From: an uncultured Clostridium sp.
Lineage (GTDB): Bacteria; Bacillota; Clostridia; Lachnospirales; Lachnospiraceae
Direction of reading: 5' to 3'
Assembly (NCBI GenBank): GCA_900551135.1
Contig: URUX01000074.1
Span: forward strand, 1-10,624
Length of the DNA stretch: 10,624 bases
A program made the translations under genes and the position numbers. Positions within the stretch are counted from its first letter, which is position 1. Every line of letters begins with the position of its first letter. The notes beneath the pieces were generated by a model. It was not told the origin of the DNA and did not search any database. It saw only the letters and a list, made by a program, of their open reading frames with translations. Of this stretch, positions 1 through 5,977 are shown piece after piece.

Positions 1-73
1 GTTGATAATGTCAATTATTTATTTAAATAAATTAATTAAATATAGCTATTTTGTCATTTTTCACAATTTTCCC

Positions 74-225
74 GTAACAGTTCAGCCATGCAAAGATTCA
101 GGCAGGAAAAAGCGTTGAAAGCTTGCTTTCATAAGAATTTTCCTGCCTGAATCTTTATAGGGCAGACGCCCGACGCTTCTTGCACGCTATAAGCGGGCAA
201 GAAGATGGCATGGCTGAACTGTTAC
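74..225. repeat. 152-bp fold-back element able to form a four-way cloverleaf
   Basis: The outer arms are perfect 18-bp inverted repeats (74-91 with 208-225, starting GTAACAGTTCAGCCATGC). Three hairpins lie inside. The first has a perfect 19-bp stem, 92-110 with 138-156, which abuts the outer stem directly and carries a small GAAAGC/GCTTTC hairpin in its loop. The second is GGGC-AGAC-GCCC at 160-171. The third is an 8-bp stem, 176-183 with 197-204, with a further CGCT/AGCG pairing inside. Neither side is followed by a T-run, so it is not a simple terminator. No transposase or clear target-site duplication is seen. It could be a small non-autonomous mobile repeat, a structured RNA or a DNA cruciform site. 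The base pairing is directly visible; the nature of the element is not. Confidence 0.75.
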
Positions 226-254
226 CCTCTTTGTACAAAAGCGCTGGACGTATA

Positions 255-283
255 TTGATTTAAACCAGGCTCTATGGTAAGAT
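255..283 (+). promoter_or_regulatory. Probable sigma-70-type promoter of the DUF3842 gene
   Basis: A TTGATT -35 box (255-260) and a TAAGAT -10 box (278-283) are separated by 17 bases. They lie about 48 bases upstream of the start codon at 332. The leader carries a GAAGGAG ribosome binding site at 318-324, seven bases before the ATG. Confidence 0.5.
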
Positions 284-331
284 GAAACATGCCTTTAGGC
301 TTATACTACTTACTATTGAAGGAGCATCCAT

Positions 332-739
332 ATGAAAATTGTAATCATAGACGGACAGGGCGGAAAAATGGGCCGTTCTGTAATCGAACAGTTAAAAAAA
401 TCCTTTCCATCCCAGGAACTTCTGGCAATCGGCACCAACAGCATTGCCACCTCTTCCATGATGAAAGCAGGAGCCGCCCTGGGGGCAACCGGAGAAAACC
501 CCATTCTGGTAGCCTGCCGGGATGCAGATATTATTATCGGCCCCATTGCCATTGTGATGGCTGACTCTCTGTTAGGCGAAATCACTCCTGCCATGGCCAA
601 GGCCATTGCAGCAAGCAGAGCTTATAAAATTCTGATTCCTACCAACCGGTGCAACCACTTTATTGCCGGATGCCAGGCCGTTTCCTTTAGTGAGGCCATC
701 CGGGCTGTATGCGAAGAAGTGGGACGGTTATTGGCATAA
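332..739 (+). CDS. DUF3842 family protein
   Basis: This 135-residue cytosolic protein matches what I know of the DUF3842 family in clostridia, whose biochemical function is not established. It opens with a beta strand and a glycine-rich turn (residues 3-14, IVIIDGQGGKMG) like the dinucleotide-binding loop of a Rossmann fold. Conserved-looking segments are GTNSIATSSM (about 34-43), CRDADIIIGPI (about 62-72), DSLLGEITPAMA (about 78-89) and the NRC motif near 105-107. The ATG at 332 is fixed by a well-placed GAAGGAG. The gene stands alone between its own promoter and a strong terminator, so neighbours give no clue to its role. Nucleotide or cofactor binding is only an inference from the N-terminal loop. 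The length is normal for the family. Confidence 0.88.
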   Translation: MKIVIIDGQGGKMGRSVIEQLKKSFPSQELLAIGTNSIATSSMMKAGAALGATGENPILVACRDADIIIGPIAIVMADSLLGEITPAMAKAIAASRAYKILIPTNRCNHFIAGCQAVSFSEAIRAVCEEVGRLLA

Positions 740-770
740 GCCATCCGCTTATTCCTTTTCCATCTGCGCA

Positions 771-816
771 AAAAGAGCCTTTCCCAGATTTTCTCCAGTG
801 GGAAAGGCCCTTTTTT
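771..816. terminator. Bidirectional intrinsic terminator
   Basis: A perfect 10-bp stem, GCCTTTCCCA (777-786) with TGGGAAAGGC (799-808), encloses a 12-base loop. On the + strand it is followed by CCTTTTTTATT and on the - strand by TCTTTTTG. It therefore can end both the DUF3842 transcript and the converging aldolase transcript. Confidence 0.9.
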
Positions 817-832
817 ATTGGTTTCTATTCAA

Positions 833-1990
833 CTATTTCTCCATTTTTTTGTAGCGCTCGATCATCTCGTCCAAGGTAACCTGCTCTACTAACGGCGCTT
901 TTCCAAAGGAACCAAACTGTACAATCAGAGTTCCTACTACTTCTTTTACGCCTCTCTCTACGCAGTCTACAATGGCTGCCACATCATCATCCGGAACTAC
1001 TCCGTACATAACGGTGTTCATAATCGGCGGCAGGAATACTCTTGGGTCAACCTGATCCTTTTTGCTCTCCAGCAGTTCATAGATCGGTCCAATGGATGCG
1101 CTGTTTCTCTTCTCCGGATACTTTGCAAACAATTCTTTCATGTTACGGGTAACAGCCAGACGAATATCGGTATCTACGTTAATCTTGTTGATTCCGCAAG
1201 GAATAGCTGCCTGAAGTTCTTCAATGGAAATACCGTAAGCATTGGTCAGATTACCGCCTAATGCATTGATTTCATCTACAATATACTGGGGGACTGTAGA
1301 TGAACCATGAGATACCAGAGCGCCGAAAATACCTTCATGGTTTAAGCATTCACGGATAGCCGTAGCAATTTCCTTACGAAGCTTTACATCCTTGCCCTTA
1401 GAAGCGCCATGCATGGTTCCGTAAGAAATCGCCAGGGCGTCTACTCCGGTCTTTTTAAAGAAATCTACTGCTGTCAGCGGATTGGTGTAAGTAGAAGTTG
1501 CGGCAAATACGTGATCCTCCACTCCTGCCAGAACACCCAATTCGCCCTCTACGCTGACACCTCTTGCATGGGCATATTTTACCACTTCTCTGGTCAGTTC
1601 CACATTTTCCTCATAAGGAAGAGAGGAGCCGTCAATCATAACCGATGTATAACCGCCTTCAATTGCTGCCACACAGGAATCAAAATCTCTTCCGTGGTCC
1701 AGGTGAAGCACGATGGGAATCTCAGAATTTGCGCCGTACTTCTTTACTGCATTAGCAATATTCTTTGCTCCAACTTTCTTATCCTCCAGGGTCGCATTGG
1801 CAAAGTCTGCACGGCCGCCCATAAATCCGTTGGCCAAATCGGCTCCCTGCAAAATTGCTGCCGAGCGGAACATTTCATGTACTTCAATAACTGCCTTTGC
1901 CTGAGCTACTGCATTTACGTTAAATGCGCCCTGTGCAAAACCGTGTTTAATCGCTGCCTCCATCAGAGGCCGTAATGGAATCAATGGCAT
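833..1990 (-). CDS. fba: Class II fructose-bisphosphate aldolase, long CbbA-like type
   Basis: A 385-residue zinc-dependent aldolase that should cleave fructose-1,6-bisphosphate (or a related ketose bisphosphate) to dihydroxyacetone phosphate and an aldehyde in the cytosol. The expected sites are visible: HLDHG at 96-100 (catalytic Asp98, zinc ligand His99), VEGELG at 147-152, His194 in SYGTMHG, His228 in SHGSSTVP, and NVDTD at 271-275 for phosphate and product binding. HGSS in place of HGGSG, and the tail after NVDTD (RNMKELF, DPRVFLPP), resemble the CbbA (Calvin-cycle-named) subtype, which also occurs in non-autotrophic anaerobes. It is longer than the roughly 285-residue FbaA/GatY type, with about 55 extra C-terminal residues. 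The ATG is fixed by GGAGGA seven bases upstream. A near-consensus promoter in the gap suggests high constitutive, glycolytic expression. A tagatose-type substrate cannot be excluded. Confidence 0.93.
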   Translation of the reverse strand: MPLIPLRPLMEAAIKHGFAQGAFNVNAVAQAKAVIEVHEMFRSAAILQGADLANGFMGGRADFANATLEDKKVGAKNIANAVKKYGANSEIPIVLHLDHGRDFDSCVAAIEGGYTSVMIDGSSLPYEENVELTREVVKYAHARGVSVEGELGVLAGVEDHVFAATSTYTNPLTAVDFFKKTGVDALAISYGTMHGASKGKDVKLRKEIATAIRECLNHEGIFGALVSHGSSTVPQYIVDEINALGGNLTNAYGISIEELQAAIPCGINKINVDTDIRLAVTRNMKELFAKYPEKRNSASIGPIYELLESKKDQVDPRVFLPPIMNTVMYGVVPDDDVAAIVDCVERGVKEVVGTLIVQFGSFGKAPLVEQVTLDEMIERYKKMEK

Positions 1991-2023
1991 AATCTATCCT
2001 CCGTTATTTTTTAATTTAATTAA

Positions 2024-2052
2024 ATAATATGTCTTTTATCCAGCTTTGTCAA
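2024..2052 (-). promoter_or_regulatory. Strong promoter of the aldolase gene
   Basis: Read on the - strand, a perfect TTGACA -35 box (2047-2052) and a TATTAT -10 box (2024-2029) are separated by exactly 17 bases. Transcription would start near 2017, leaving a leader of about 27 bases that includes GGAGGA. This gives the aldolase independence from the isomerase gene upstream. Confidence 0.8.
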
Positions 2053-2061
2053 CCCGATTAA

Positions 2062-2883
2062 TTAATCCTCTAATGCTGCAACATAATCGGTAAAAGTCAG
2101 AGTAATATCCGGATGGCTCTGCAGCAGGGATACTGGAAATTCTGCTGTAGCCTCTCCATAACCGGCGCGGCGTACTACTGCCCTGTGCCAGTTACGGAAA
2201 CAGCCCAGACGAATCTTTCTCGCATGGGAAATCTCGTAAATACCAATGGTTACGCAGTAGTGAGGCATGTCCTCTAATGCGCCGCCAAAATCTCCAATGG
2301 CATTAGCTGTTCTGGTCTCTGGAGAAATCTCCAAAACTCTGGTTTTCTGGGCTAAAAATTCTTCATTGGTCATGGTGGAACTGGCTTCATTAAATGCCAC
2401 ATGTCCGTTAATGCCGATACCGCCAAAAGCAATATCGACTCCGCCTAACTGTTCAATCAGTTCCGGAATATAATTGATATTCTCCGGATCCGGGAATACT
2501 CTCTGCTCCTCTGGCATCACCAGTTCCGGTTTGATTTTGGAGTATACCGTCTGCTCCATAAATCCACGGAAGCTTAATGGGTGATCCTTTGGAACCCAGT
2601 GTTTTTCATCATCCAGATATTCATCCATATTAATAAACCATACATTTTTCAGGGAAATATTCTGCTCATTTACCATATCCACAAAATAGGGATACTGGCC
2701 TACCGGCCCTACCGGACAAATAAATACGGTTTTTTCGCCCTTTTCGTTATGGCTGATAATTTCCTCTGCCATCTGGTCTGCCATTTCCTTAAATACCTGG
2801 GCGTTATCTGCCTTGCACCGAAGTGTCATTTTAGGATTTGCAAGAAGCTGTTCCTTGTTGTACTGGTAATATTCGTGTCTCAT
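2062..2883 (-). CDS. Divergent NagB-like (glucosamine-6-phosphate isomerase/deaminase family) protein
   Basis: A 273-residue protein of the NagB sugar-phosphate isomerase fold. Family landmarks are FINMDEY at 84-89 (Asp87 corresponds to the proton-transferring Asp72 of E. coli NagB), DHPLSFRGFM near 100-109, GGIGINGHVAFNEA at 154-167, and TAEFPVSLLQSHPDI near the end. Two departures stand out. The phosphate-binding TGSTP loop is replaced by PVGPVGQYP (57-65). The Asp of the NDGH motif (Asp141 in E. coli) is Asn159, while the following His161 and Glu166 are kept. It is therefore probably a subfamily acting on another sugar phosphate, or with altered chemistry, rather than a standard GlcN-6-P deaminase. 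The ATG follows GGAGGAAAAGAA. The gene lies 138 bases beyond the importer lipoprotein, behind a terminator, and 71 bases before the aldolase. Family membership is firm; the substrate is unknown. Confidence 0.85.
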   Translation of the reverse strand: MRHEYYQYNKEQLLANPKMTLRCKADNAQVFKEMADQMAEEIISHNEKGEKTVFICPVGPVGQYPYFVDMVNEQNISLKNVWFINMDEYLDDEKHWVPKDHPLSFRGFMEQTVYSKIKPELVMPEEQRVFPDPENINYIPELIEQLGGVDIAFGGIGINGHVAFNEASSTMTNEEFLAQKTRVLEISPETRTANAIGDFGGALEDMPHYCVTIGIYEISHARKIRLGCFRNWHRAVVRRAGYGEATAEFPVSLLQSHPDITLTFTDYVAALED

Positions 2884-2904
2884 TTCTTTTCCTCCATTAT
2901 AACG

Positions 2905-2951
2905 AAAAAAGCGCCGTCTATTGTAATATCACAATTTGCCGACGCTTCTTT
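2905..2951 (-). terminator. Terminator or attenuator between importer operon and NagB-like gene
   Basis: On the - strand a 12-bp stem with G-U wobbles pairs 2940-2951 (AAAGAAGCGTCG) with 2905-2916 (CGGCGCTTTTTT). The loop contains a nested ATTGT/ACAAT hairpin, and the 3' arm ends in six T. It should end most importer transcription just before the NagB-like gene. The mirror image on the + strand also ends in a T-run, but no + strand gene arrives here. Confidence 0.75.
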
Positions 2952-3021
2952 TTCATTTAACTTTCAACCGCCGGAAACATCAGTTGTCTCTTATGGCTGC
3001 CTGTTTATTTTTCTGTCTTGT

Positions 3022-4119
3022 TTAGTTGCCAGCCTCAGCCATTAAGTCTAACAGAACATAATCTGCTACTGGAACTTCCTTCTCAACTGCACCTGCTGCA
3101 ATCAGGTTTTCCTGCTGGGTTTTGTAATATCCTTCTACAGTACCATCCTTTGCACCCTCTGATACTTCCTTGCCAGTCAGCCAGTCAGCATCGCCGCGCT
3201 GTGCGTATACGGAGTCGTAATCGGTCTTGGTCTGGCCTGCTACGTACTGAGCAACTTCATCATAATGATCGTCTGCTGCATAGTCCATTGCTTTGTACAG
3301 AGCCTTTGCAAAACGAAGGATCTTATCCTGATTTTCTTCTGCATATTTTGGAGTTACAATCCAGCTTGCCAGGGAAACGCTGGTATCCTTAAATGTCATG
3401 TTGTCGCAAAGCTTGGTATTGTTGGTGTCTTCCAGAATCTTTAAGCTGTTTGGAGACCAGGTAGCGCAGGCATCAACTCCGCCGGACATCATAGCAGTAA
3501 CCAGACCTGCTGCATCCATATCTACTGCCTGAATATCATCCATGGTTAAACCTGCAGAATTCAGACCCATCTTCAAAATGTCTTCACTGGAAGTACCGGA
3601 AGAGTAAGCAACCTTTTTGCCCTTTAAATCTTCAATGGTCTTAACATTTGGTCCGCCGATTAATGCGTCGCCGTTGGAAATGTGGGACAGAGCAAAAATC
3701 TTAGCCTGGCCGTTGATACACAGCTTATGAGCGCCCTGGCCAATGTAGCCCATGTCAATGCTTCCGGATTCCATTGCAGCAATGATAGTCGGGCCGTCCT
3801 GGAACTCTACCATCTCAACGGTAATGCCTTCCTCTTCAAAATAGCCCTTATTAATCGCAGTGGTTACGGACCATAAGCTTCCGTAGTTTGGCATATAAGC
3901 AACCTTCAGTGTAATAGGATCCTTTGCTGCCTCAGTCTCAGCAGGCGCTTCGGTCTCTTTTGCTGCCTCGGTCTCTTTTGCCGCCTCGGTCTCAGCAGGA
4001 GCCTCAGTTGCTGCTGCCGTAGTTGCCGCAGTAGTTGCAGCTGCTTCGTTTCCGCCGGAACATGCCGCCAGAGAAGCCACCATAGTTGCTGCTAAAAGGG
4101 CAGATAACACTTTTCTCAT
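3022..4119 (-). CDS. NitT/TauT (SsuA/NMT1-like) ABC transporter substrate-binding lipoprotein
   Basis: A 365-residue extracytoplasmic binding protein that delivers ligand to the permease and ATPase encoded just upstream. Residues 1-19 are a lipoprotein signal with lipobox LAAC; Cys20 is the predicted lipidation site. Residues about 24-66 are a low-complexity linker of Ala, Thr, Glu and Lys with hexapeptide repeats (ETEAAK / ETEAPA). The binding domain follows from about 68: VAYMPNYGSLW, NKGYFEEEGITVEMVEF, AAMESGSIDMGYIGQ, KTIEDLKGKKVAYSSGTSSEDIL, MMSGGVDACATWSPN. These are the usual order and motifs of the SsuA/TauA/NMT1 group. The ATG follows AAGGAGG with an eight-base gap. Families with this fold bind sulfonates, nitrate, taurine or pyrimidines; the ligand cannot be read from sequence. 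LacI control and a nearby mutarotase hint at something sugar-like, which is inference. Confidence 0.93.
   Translation of the reverse strand: MRKVLSALLAATMVASLAACSGGNEAAATTAATTAAATEAPAETEAAKETEAAKETEAPAETEAAKDPITLKVAYMPNYGSLWSVTTAINKGYFEEEGITVEMVEFQDGPTIIAAMESGSIDMGYIGQGAHKLCINGQAKIFALSHISNGDALIGGPNVKTIEDLKGKKVAYSSGTSSEDILKMGLNSAGLTMDDIQAVDMDAAGLVTAMMSGGVDACATWSPNSLKILEDTNNTKLCDNMTFKDTSVSLASWIVTPKYAEENQDKILRFAKALYKAMDYAADDHYDEVAQYVAGQTKTDYDSVYAQRGDADWLTGKEVSEGAKDGTVEGYYKTQQENLIAAGAVEKEVPVADYVLLDLMAEAGN
3922..4005 (-). repeat. 18-bp tandem repeat coding the lipoprotein linker
   Basis: Between four and five degenerate copies of an 18-base unit encode the hexapeptides AAKETE and APAETE in the linker after the lipidated Cys. 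The copies differ only slightly at the DNA level, so copy number could change in frame between strains. Such linkers are common spacers in lipoproteins of Gram-positive bacteria. Confidence 0.8.
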
Positions 4120-4169
4120 AATAAATTCCTCCTTAAATTATATATGATTATTTGGTAAAACATAGCTTT

Positions 4170-4961
4170 TTACTTTCTGACCTCCAGGTACTCCTGATAT
4201 ACCTGGCTCCAAATCCGGTTTTTCAGTTCAATAAATTCCGGAGACATCTTGGTTTCCTGAGTTCTCGGATATGGAATGTCAATGTCCACAATCTCTTTAA
4301 TCCGTCCCGGACGGGCGCTCATAATAATAACCCTTGTAGCCAGCACAATGGCCTCTTCTACGTCATGGGTAATGAAGAAGCAGGTCTTCTTCTCCTCTGC
4401 CCAGGTCTTTAACAGTTCCGTCTGAAGCTGGGTTCTGGTCTGTGCATCCAGAGCTCCAAAAGGCTCGTCCATCAGCAGAACCTCCGGCTGTACTGCATAA
4501 GCACGGGCAATTGCCACACGCTGCTTCATACCGCCTGACAGTTCCTTAGGATAGCTGTCTACGAAATCTTCCAATTCTACCATTTTGATGTACTTCATTG
4601 CCACTTCTCTAGCCTGTTCATCACTCATGCCTTTTAATTTCAGGCCGAACATAACGTTTTTAATGACAGTAAGCCATGGGAACAATGCGTACTGCTGGAA
4701 TACTACGCCTCTCTCAGTACCCGTTCCTTCTACCTTCTTGCCGTCTACGTAAACAGCGCCTGACGTTGCGTCCAGCAGACCGGCAATGATATTTAACAAC
4801 GTGGATTTTCCGCATCCGGAAGGTCCTACCACGCAGATAAATTCATTTTCCCGAATATCCAGGCTGACGCCGTTTAAGGCTACCATTTCACCCTTACGTC
4901 CGTTATAAATCTTTTTTACATTATCAATTTTAACTTTTACAGGTCTCTCTTCTCTTGCCAT
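4170..4961 (-). CDS. NitT/TauT family ABC transporter ATP-binding protein
   Basis: A 263-residue ATPase that powers the importer from the cytosolic face. All nucleotide-binding motifs are intact: Walker A GPSGCGKST (46-54), Q-loop at Gln89/Gln90, signature LSGGMKQR (141-148), Walker B VLLMDEPFGALD (161-172) and the switch His199 in FFITHDVEEA. The YALFPWLTV segment and the short C-terminal part are typical of SsuB/TauB. I place the start at the ATG at 4961 because GGGAGG lies eight bases upstream. An in-frame GTG at 4982 would place that ribosome binding site inside the gene. The start overlaps the end of the permease gene by 25 bases, which suggests translational coupling. The gene ends 50 bases before the lipoprotein gene with no terminator between, so the three form one operon. 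Confidence 0.95.
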   Translation of the reverse strand: MAREERPVKVKIDNVKKIYNGRKGEMVALNGVSLDIRENEFICVVGPSGCGKSTLLNIIAGLLDATSGAVYVDGKKVEGTGTERGVVFQQYALFPWLTVIKNVMFGLKLKGMSDEQAREVAMKYIKMVELEDFVDSYPKELSGGMKQRVAIARAYAVQPEVLLMDEPFGALDAQTRTQLQTELLKTWAEEKKTCFFITHDVEEAIVLATRVIIMSARPGRIKEIVDIDIPYPRTQETKMSPEFIELKNRIWSQVYQEYLEVRK

Positions 4962-5707
4962 CTGGTAAACCTCCCCTCCCACATCTTAATCAGCTTCTCA
5001 CTGGTAATACCGATAATACCAATAATAATGATGTACAGCAGCATAGGTTCTACCTCAAAGCTGTTGTTCAGGGAACGGATTCTCATTCCCAGACCGGCAA
5101 CGGCACCAGTAGATTCGGCTGCAATCAGAGTTGTCAGCGCTACAGAAACACCCAGACGAACTGCTGTTACGATAAACGGTGTTGTCGCAGGGAAAATAAC
5201 CTTAACAAAAATATCCCTGTCCTTTGCGCCTAATACTCTTGCCGCCTTAATCAGCGTCTCATCCACATTCCGCACGCCCTGATAGATGGTAACGGTCATA
5301 ATCAAAAAGGTTGCCATCCAGATAACGATTACCTGGGGTCTGCGGCCTACGCCTGCAGAAATAACAACTAACGGCACGTATGCCAGCGGCGGGATATTAC
5401 GGATAAACTGAATCCATGGTTCTACAATGTAACGAACCGGACGATACCAGGCCATCAGAAATGCTACCGGCACAGAAGTGATAAATCCCAGAACAAATCC
5501 CATTATAACGGAAATCATACTGCTGGAAAAATCCTCCCAGAGAACCCCTCTCTCAATCATAGTCTTCAGCGAAGCAATGACTTTCGGTGCAAACGGAAAG
5601 CTTCGGGCCGTCTTCGGATAAATCGACAGACAGTACCACAGTGCCATCGCTGTTAAAAATGAAATCAGCAGCCAACCCCATTTGGGAATTTTAGAAATAA
5701 GATCCAA
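4937..5707 (-). CDS. NitT/TauT (SsuC-like) ABC transporter permease, 5' end out of register with its ribosome binding site
   Basis: A membrane permease of 256 residues if started at the TTG at 5707. It has about six hydrophobic segments and the EAA-type cytosolic loop (NVDETLIKAARVLGA followed by DRDIFVKVIFP) that contacts the ATPase. IQFIRNIPPLAYVPL and TLIAAESTGAVAGLG are family hallmarks. The start is odd. A very strong GAGGAGGAGGAG site precedes an ATG at 5742, but that frame (MSKEGKKKVG...) stops after 25 codons. The permease frame is entered by shifting -1 (one extra base) at a run of six A (5719-5724) and has a stop just upstream of it. With one added A the product would read MSKEGKKKSGESLDLIS... 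and be 268 residues. A sequencing error, a real one-base deletion, ribosomal slippage or weak TTG initiation are all possible. Function is clear; integrity is not. Confidence 0.85.
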   Translation of the reverse strand: MDLISKIPKWGWLLISFLTAMALWYCLSIYPKTARSFPFAPKVIASLKTMIERGVLWEDFSSSMISVIMGFVLGFITSVPVAFLMAWYRPVRYIVEPWIQFIRNIPPLAYVPLVVISAGVGRRPQVIVIWMATFLIMTVTIYQGVRNVDETLIKAARVLGAKDRDIFVKVIFPATTPFIVTAVRLGVSVALTTLIAAESTGAVAGLGMRIRSLNNSFEVEPMLLYIIIIGIIGITSEKLIKMWEGRFTRWQEKRDL

Positions 5708-5741
5708 TGATTCCCCACTTTTTTCTTACCTTCTTTGGACA

Positions 5742-5758
5742 TATTTCTCTCCTCCTCC
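5742..5758 (-). promoter_or_regulatory. Very strong ribosome binding site and ATG in the wrong frame for the permease
   Basis: On the - strand GGAGGAGGAGAG lies a few bases before an ATG whose A is at 5742. This is the best translation signal in the divergent region, yet its frame ends in a stop at 5665-5667. It strongly suggests that the intended permease start is here and that one base is missing between 5713 and 5724. Confidence 0.7.
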
Positions 5759-5783
5759 TCAATTTTTTTGCCAAAACCCCTTA

Positions 5784-5793
5784 TCAACGTTTC
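5784..5793. promoter_or_regulatory. Possible third LacI operator (O3) over the importer transcription start
   Basis: TCAACGTTTC matches 7 of 10 positions of the CAAACGTTTG palindrome and keeps the central AACGTT. It covers the expected start point of the importer transcript near 5788. Its centre is 52 bp from O1, about five helical turns, which would suit repression by looping. Confidence 0.4.
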
Positions 5794-5794
5794 T

Positions 5795-5803
5795 ATTATA
5801 TCA
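5795..5803 (-). promoter_or_regulatory. Extended -10 promoter of the importer operon
   Basis: On the - strand TGATATAAT gives a perfect -10 box (5795-5800) with the TG extension. No good -35 box sits 17 bases upstream, which extended -10 promoters tolerate. The start would be near 5788, leaving a leader of about 45 bases before the ATG at 5742. Confidence 0.65.
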
Positions 5804-5835
5804 CATTTCTCACAAATTGGATCCATATTTTTACG

Positions 5836-5845
5836 CAAACGTTTG
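5836..5845. promoter_or_regulatory. LacI-family operator O1
   Basis: A perfect CAAACGTTTG palindrome with the central CG typical of LacI/GalR-family operators. It lies about 50 bp upstream of the importer start point and beside the gene for a LacI-type regulator. The match to the operator class is visible; binding by this regulator is inferred. Confidence 0.75.
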
Positions 5846-5870
5846 TGCAATACTGACCAATTCAGTCATT

Positions 5871-5880
5871 CAAACGTTTG
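5871..5880. promoter_or_regulatory. LacI-family operator O2
   Basis: A second perfect CAAACGTTTG palindrome, extended by one more matching base on each side. Its centre is 35 bp from O1. It lies about 20 bases upstream of the presumed -35 box of the regulator gene, so it may serve autoregulation. An ACTGA/TCAGT inverted repeat (5852-5866) sits almost exactly midway between O1 and O2. Confidence 0.75.
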
Positions 5881-5901
5881 AGTAAAATTGTCATGGATTT
5901 T

Positions 5902-5931
5902 TTGCTGTTTTTCCAGTATACTTACTATATA
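5902..5931 (+). promoter_or_regulatory. Probable promoter of the LacI-epimerase operon
   Basis: TTGCTG (5902-5907) and TATATA (5926-5931) are separated by 18 bases. The start codon follows at 5978, with an AAGGGGG-type ribosome binding site at 5965-5971. The match to consensus is moderate. Confidence 0.45.
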
Positions 5932-5977
5932 TTCCATTTCATAGGGAATTTTTCACAATTGGCGAAGGGGGAAAGCT

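Larger units (their letters stand above)
1..331. other. Gene-free AT-rich region upstream of the DUF3842 gene
   Basis: No credible coding sequence is visible here. The first 60 bases are very AT-rich and include a 16-base perfect palindrome at 17-32 made only of A and T. Positions 74-225 hold a large GC-richer fold-back element, listed separately. Positions 255-331 hold the promoter and ribosome binding site of the next gene. I see no tRNA, riboswitch or short gene with a ribosome binding site. Confidence 0.6.

Noticed and set aside
71..228. Target-site duplication around the fold-back element
   Set aside because: The flanks share only two or three C residues, which is not enough to claim insertion.
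1409..1975. Long + strand ORF of 188 codons opposite the aldolase
   Set aside because: It lies wholly within the aldolase gene, has no ribosome binding site and gives a Cys-rich sequence with no family pattern, so it is a shadow frame.
2896..2901. Perfect TATAAT on the - strand just before the NagB-like gene
   Set aside because: The transcript would begin at about 2889, downstream of the GGAGG site, leaving an almost leaderless message. The nearest -35-like TTACAA is 19 bases away and lies inside the terminator hairpin.
2581..3045. 154-codon + strand ORF over the NagB-like start
   Set aside because: It runs antisense through a real gene and across its terminator, with no ribosome site or recognisable domain.
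4962..4982. GTG start for the ATPase seven codons upstream of the ATG
   Set aside because: The strong GGGAGG site lies between the GTG and the ATG at 4961, so it serves the ATG.
5719..5725. Classical -1 frameshift heptamer A AAA AAG in the permease leader
   Set aside because: The run has the right bases but sits in the wrong phase relative to the ATG frame for the standard X XXY YYZ slip; simple slippage on the A-run or a missing base is more likely.
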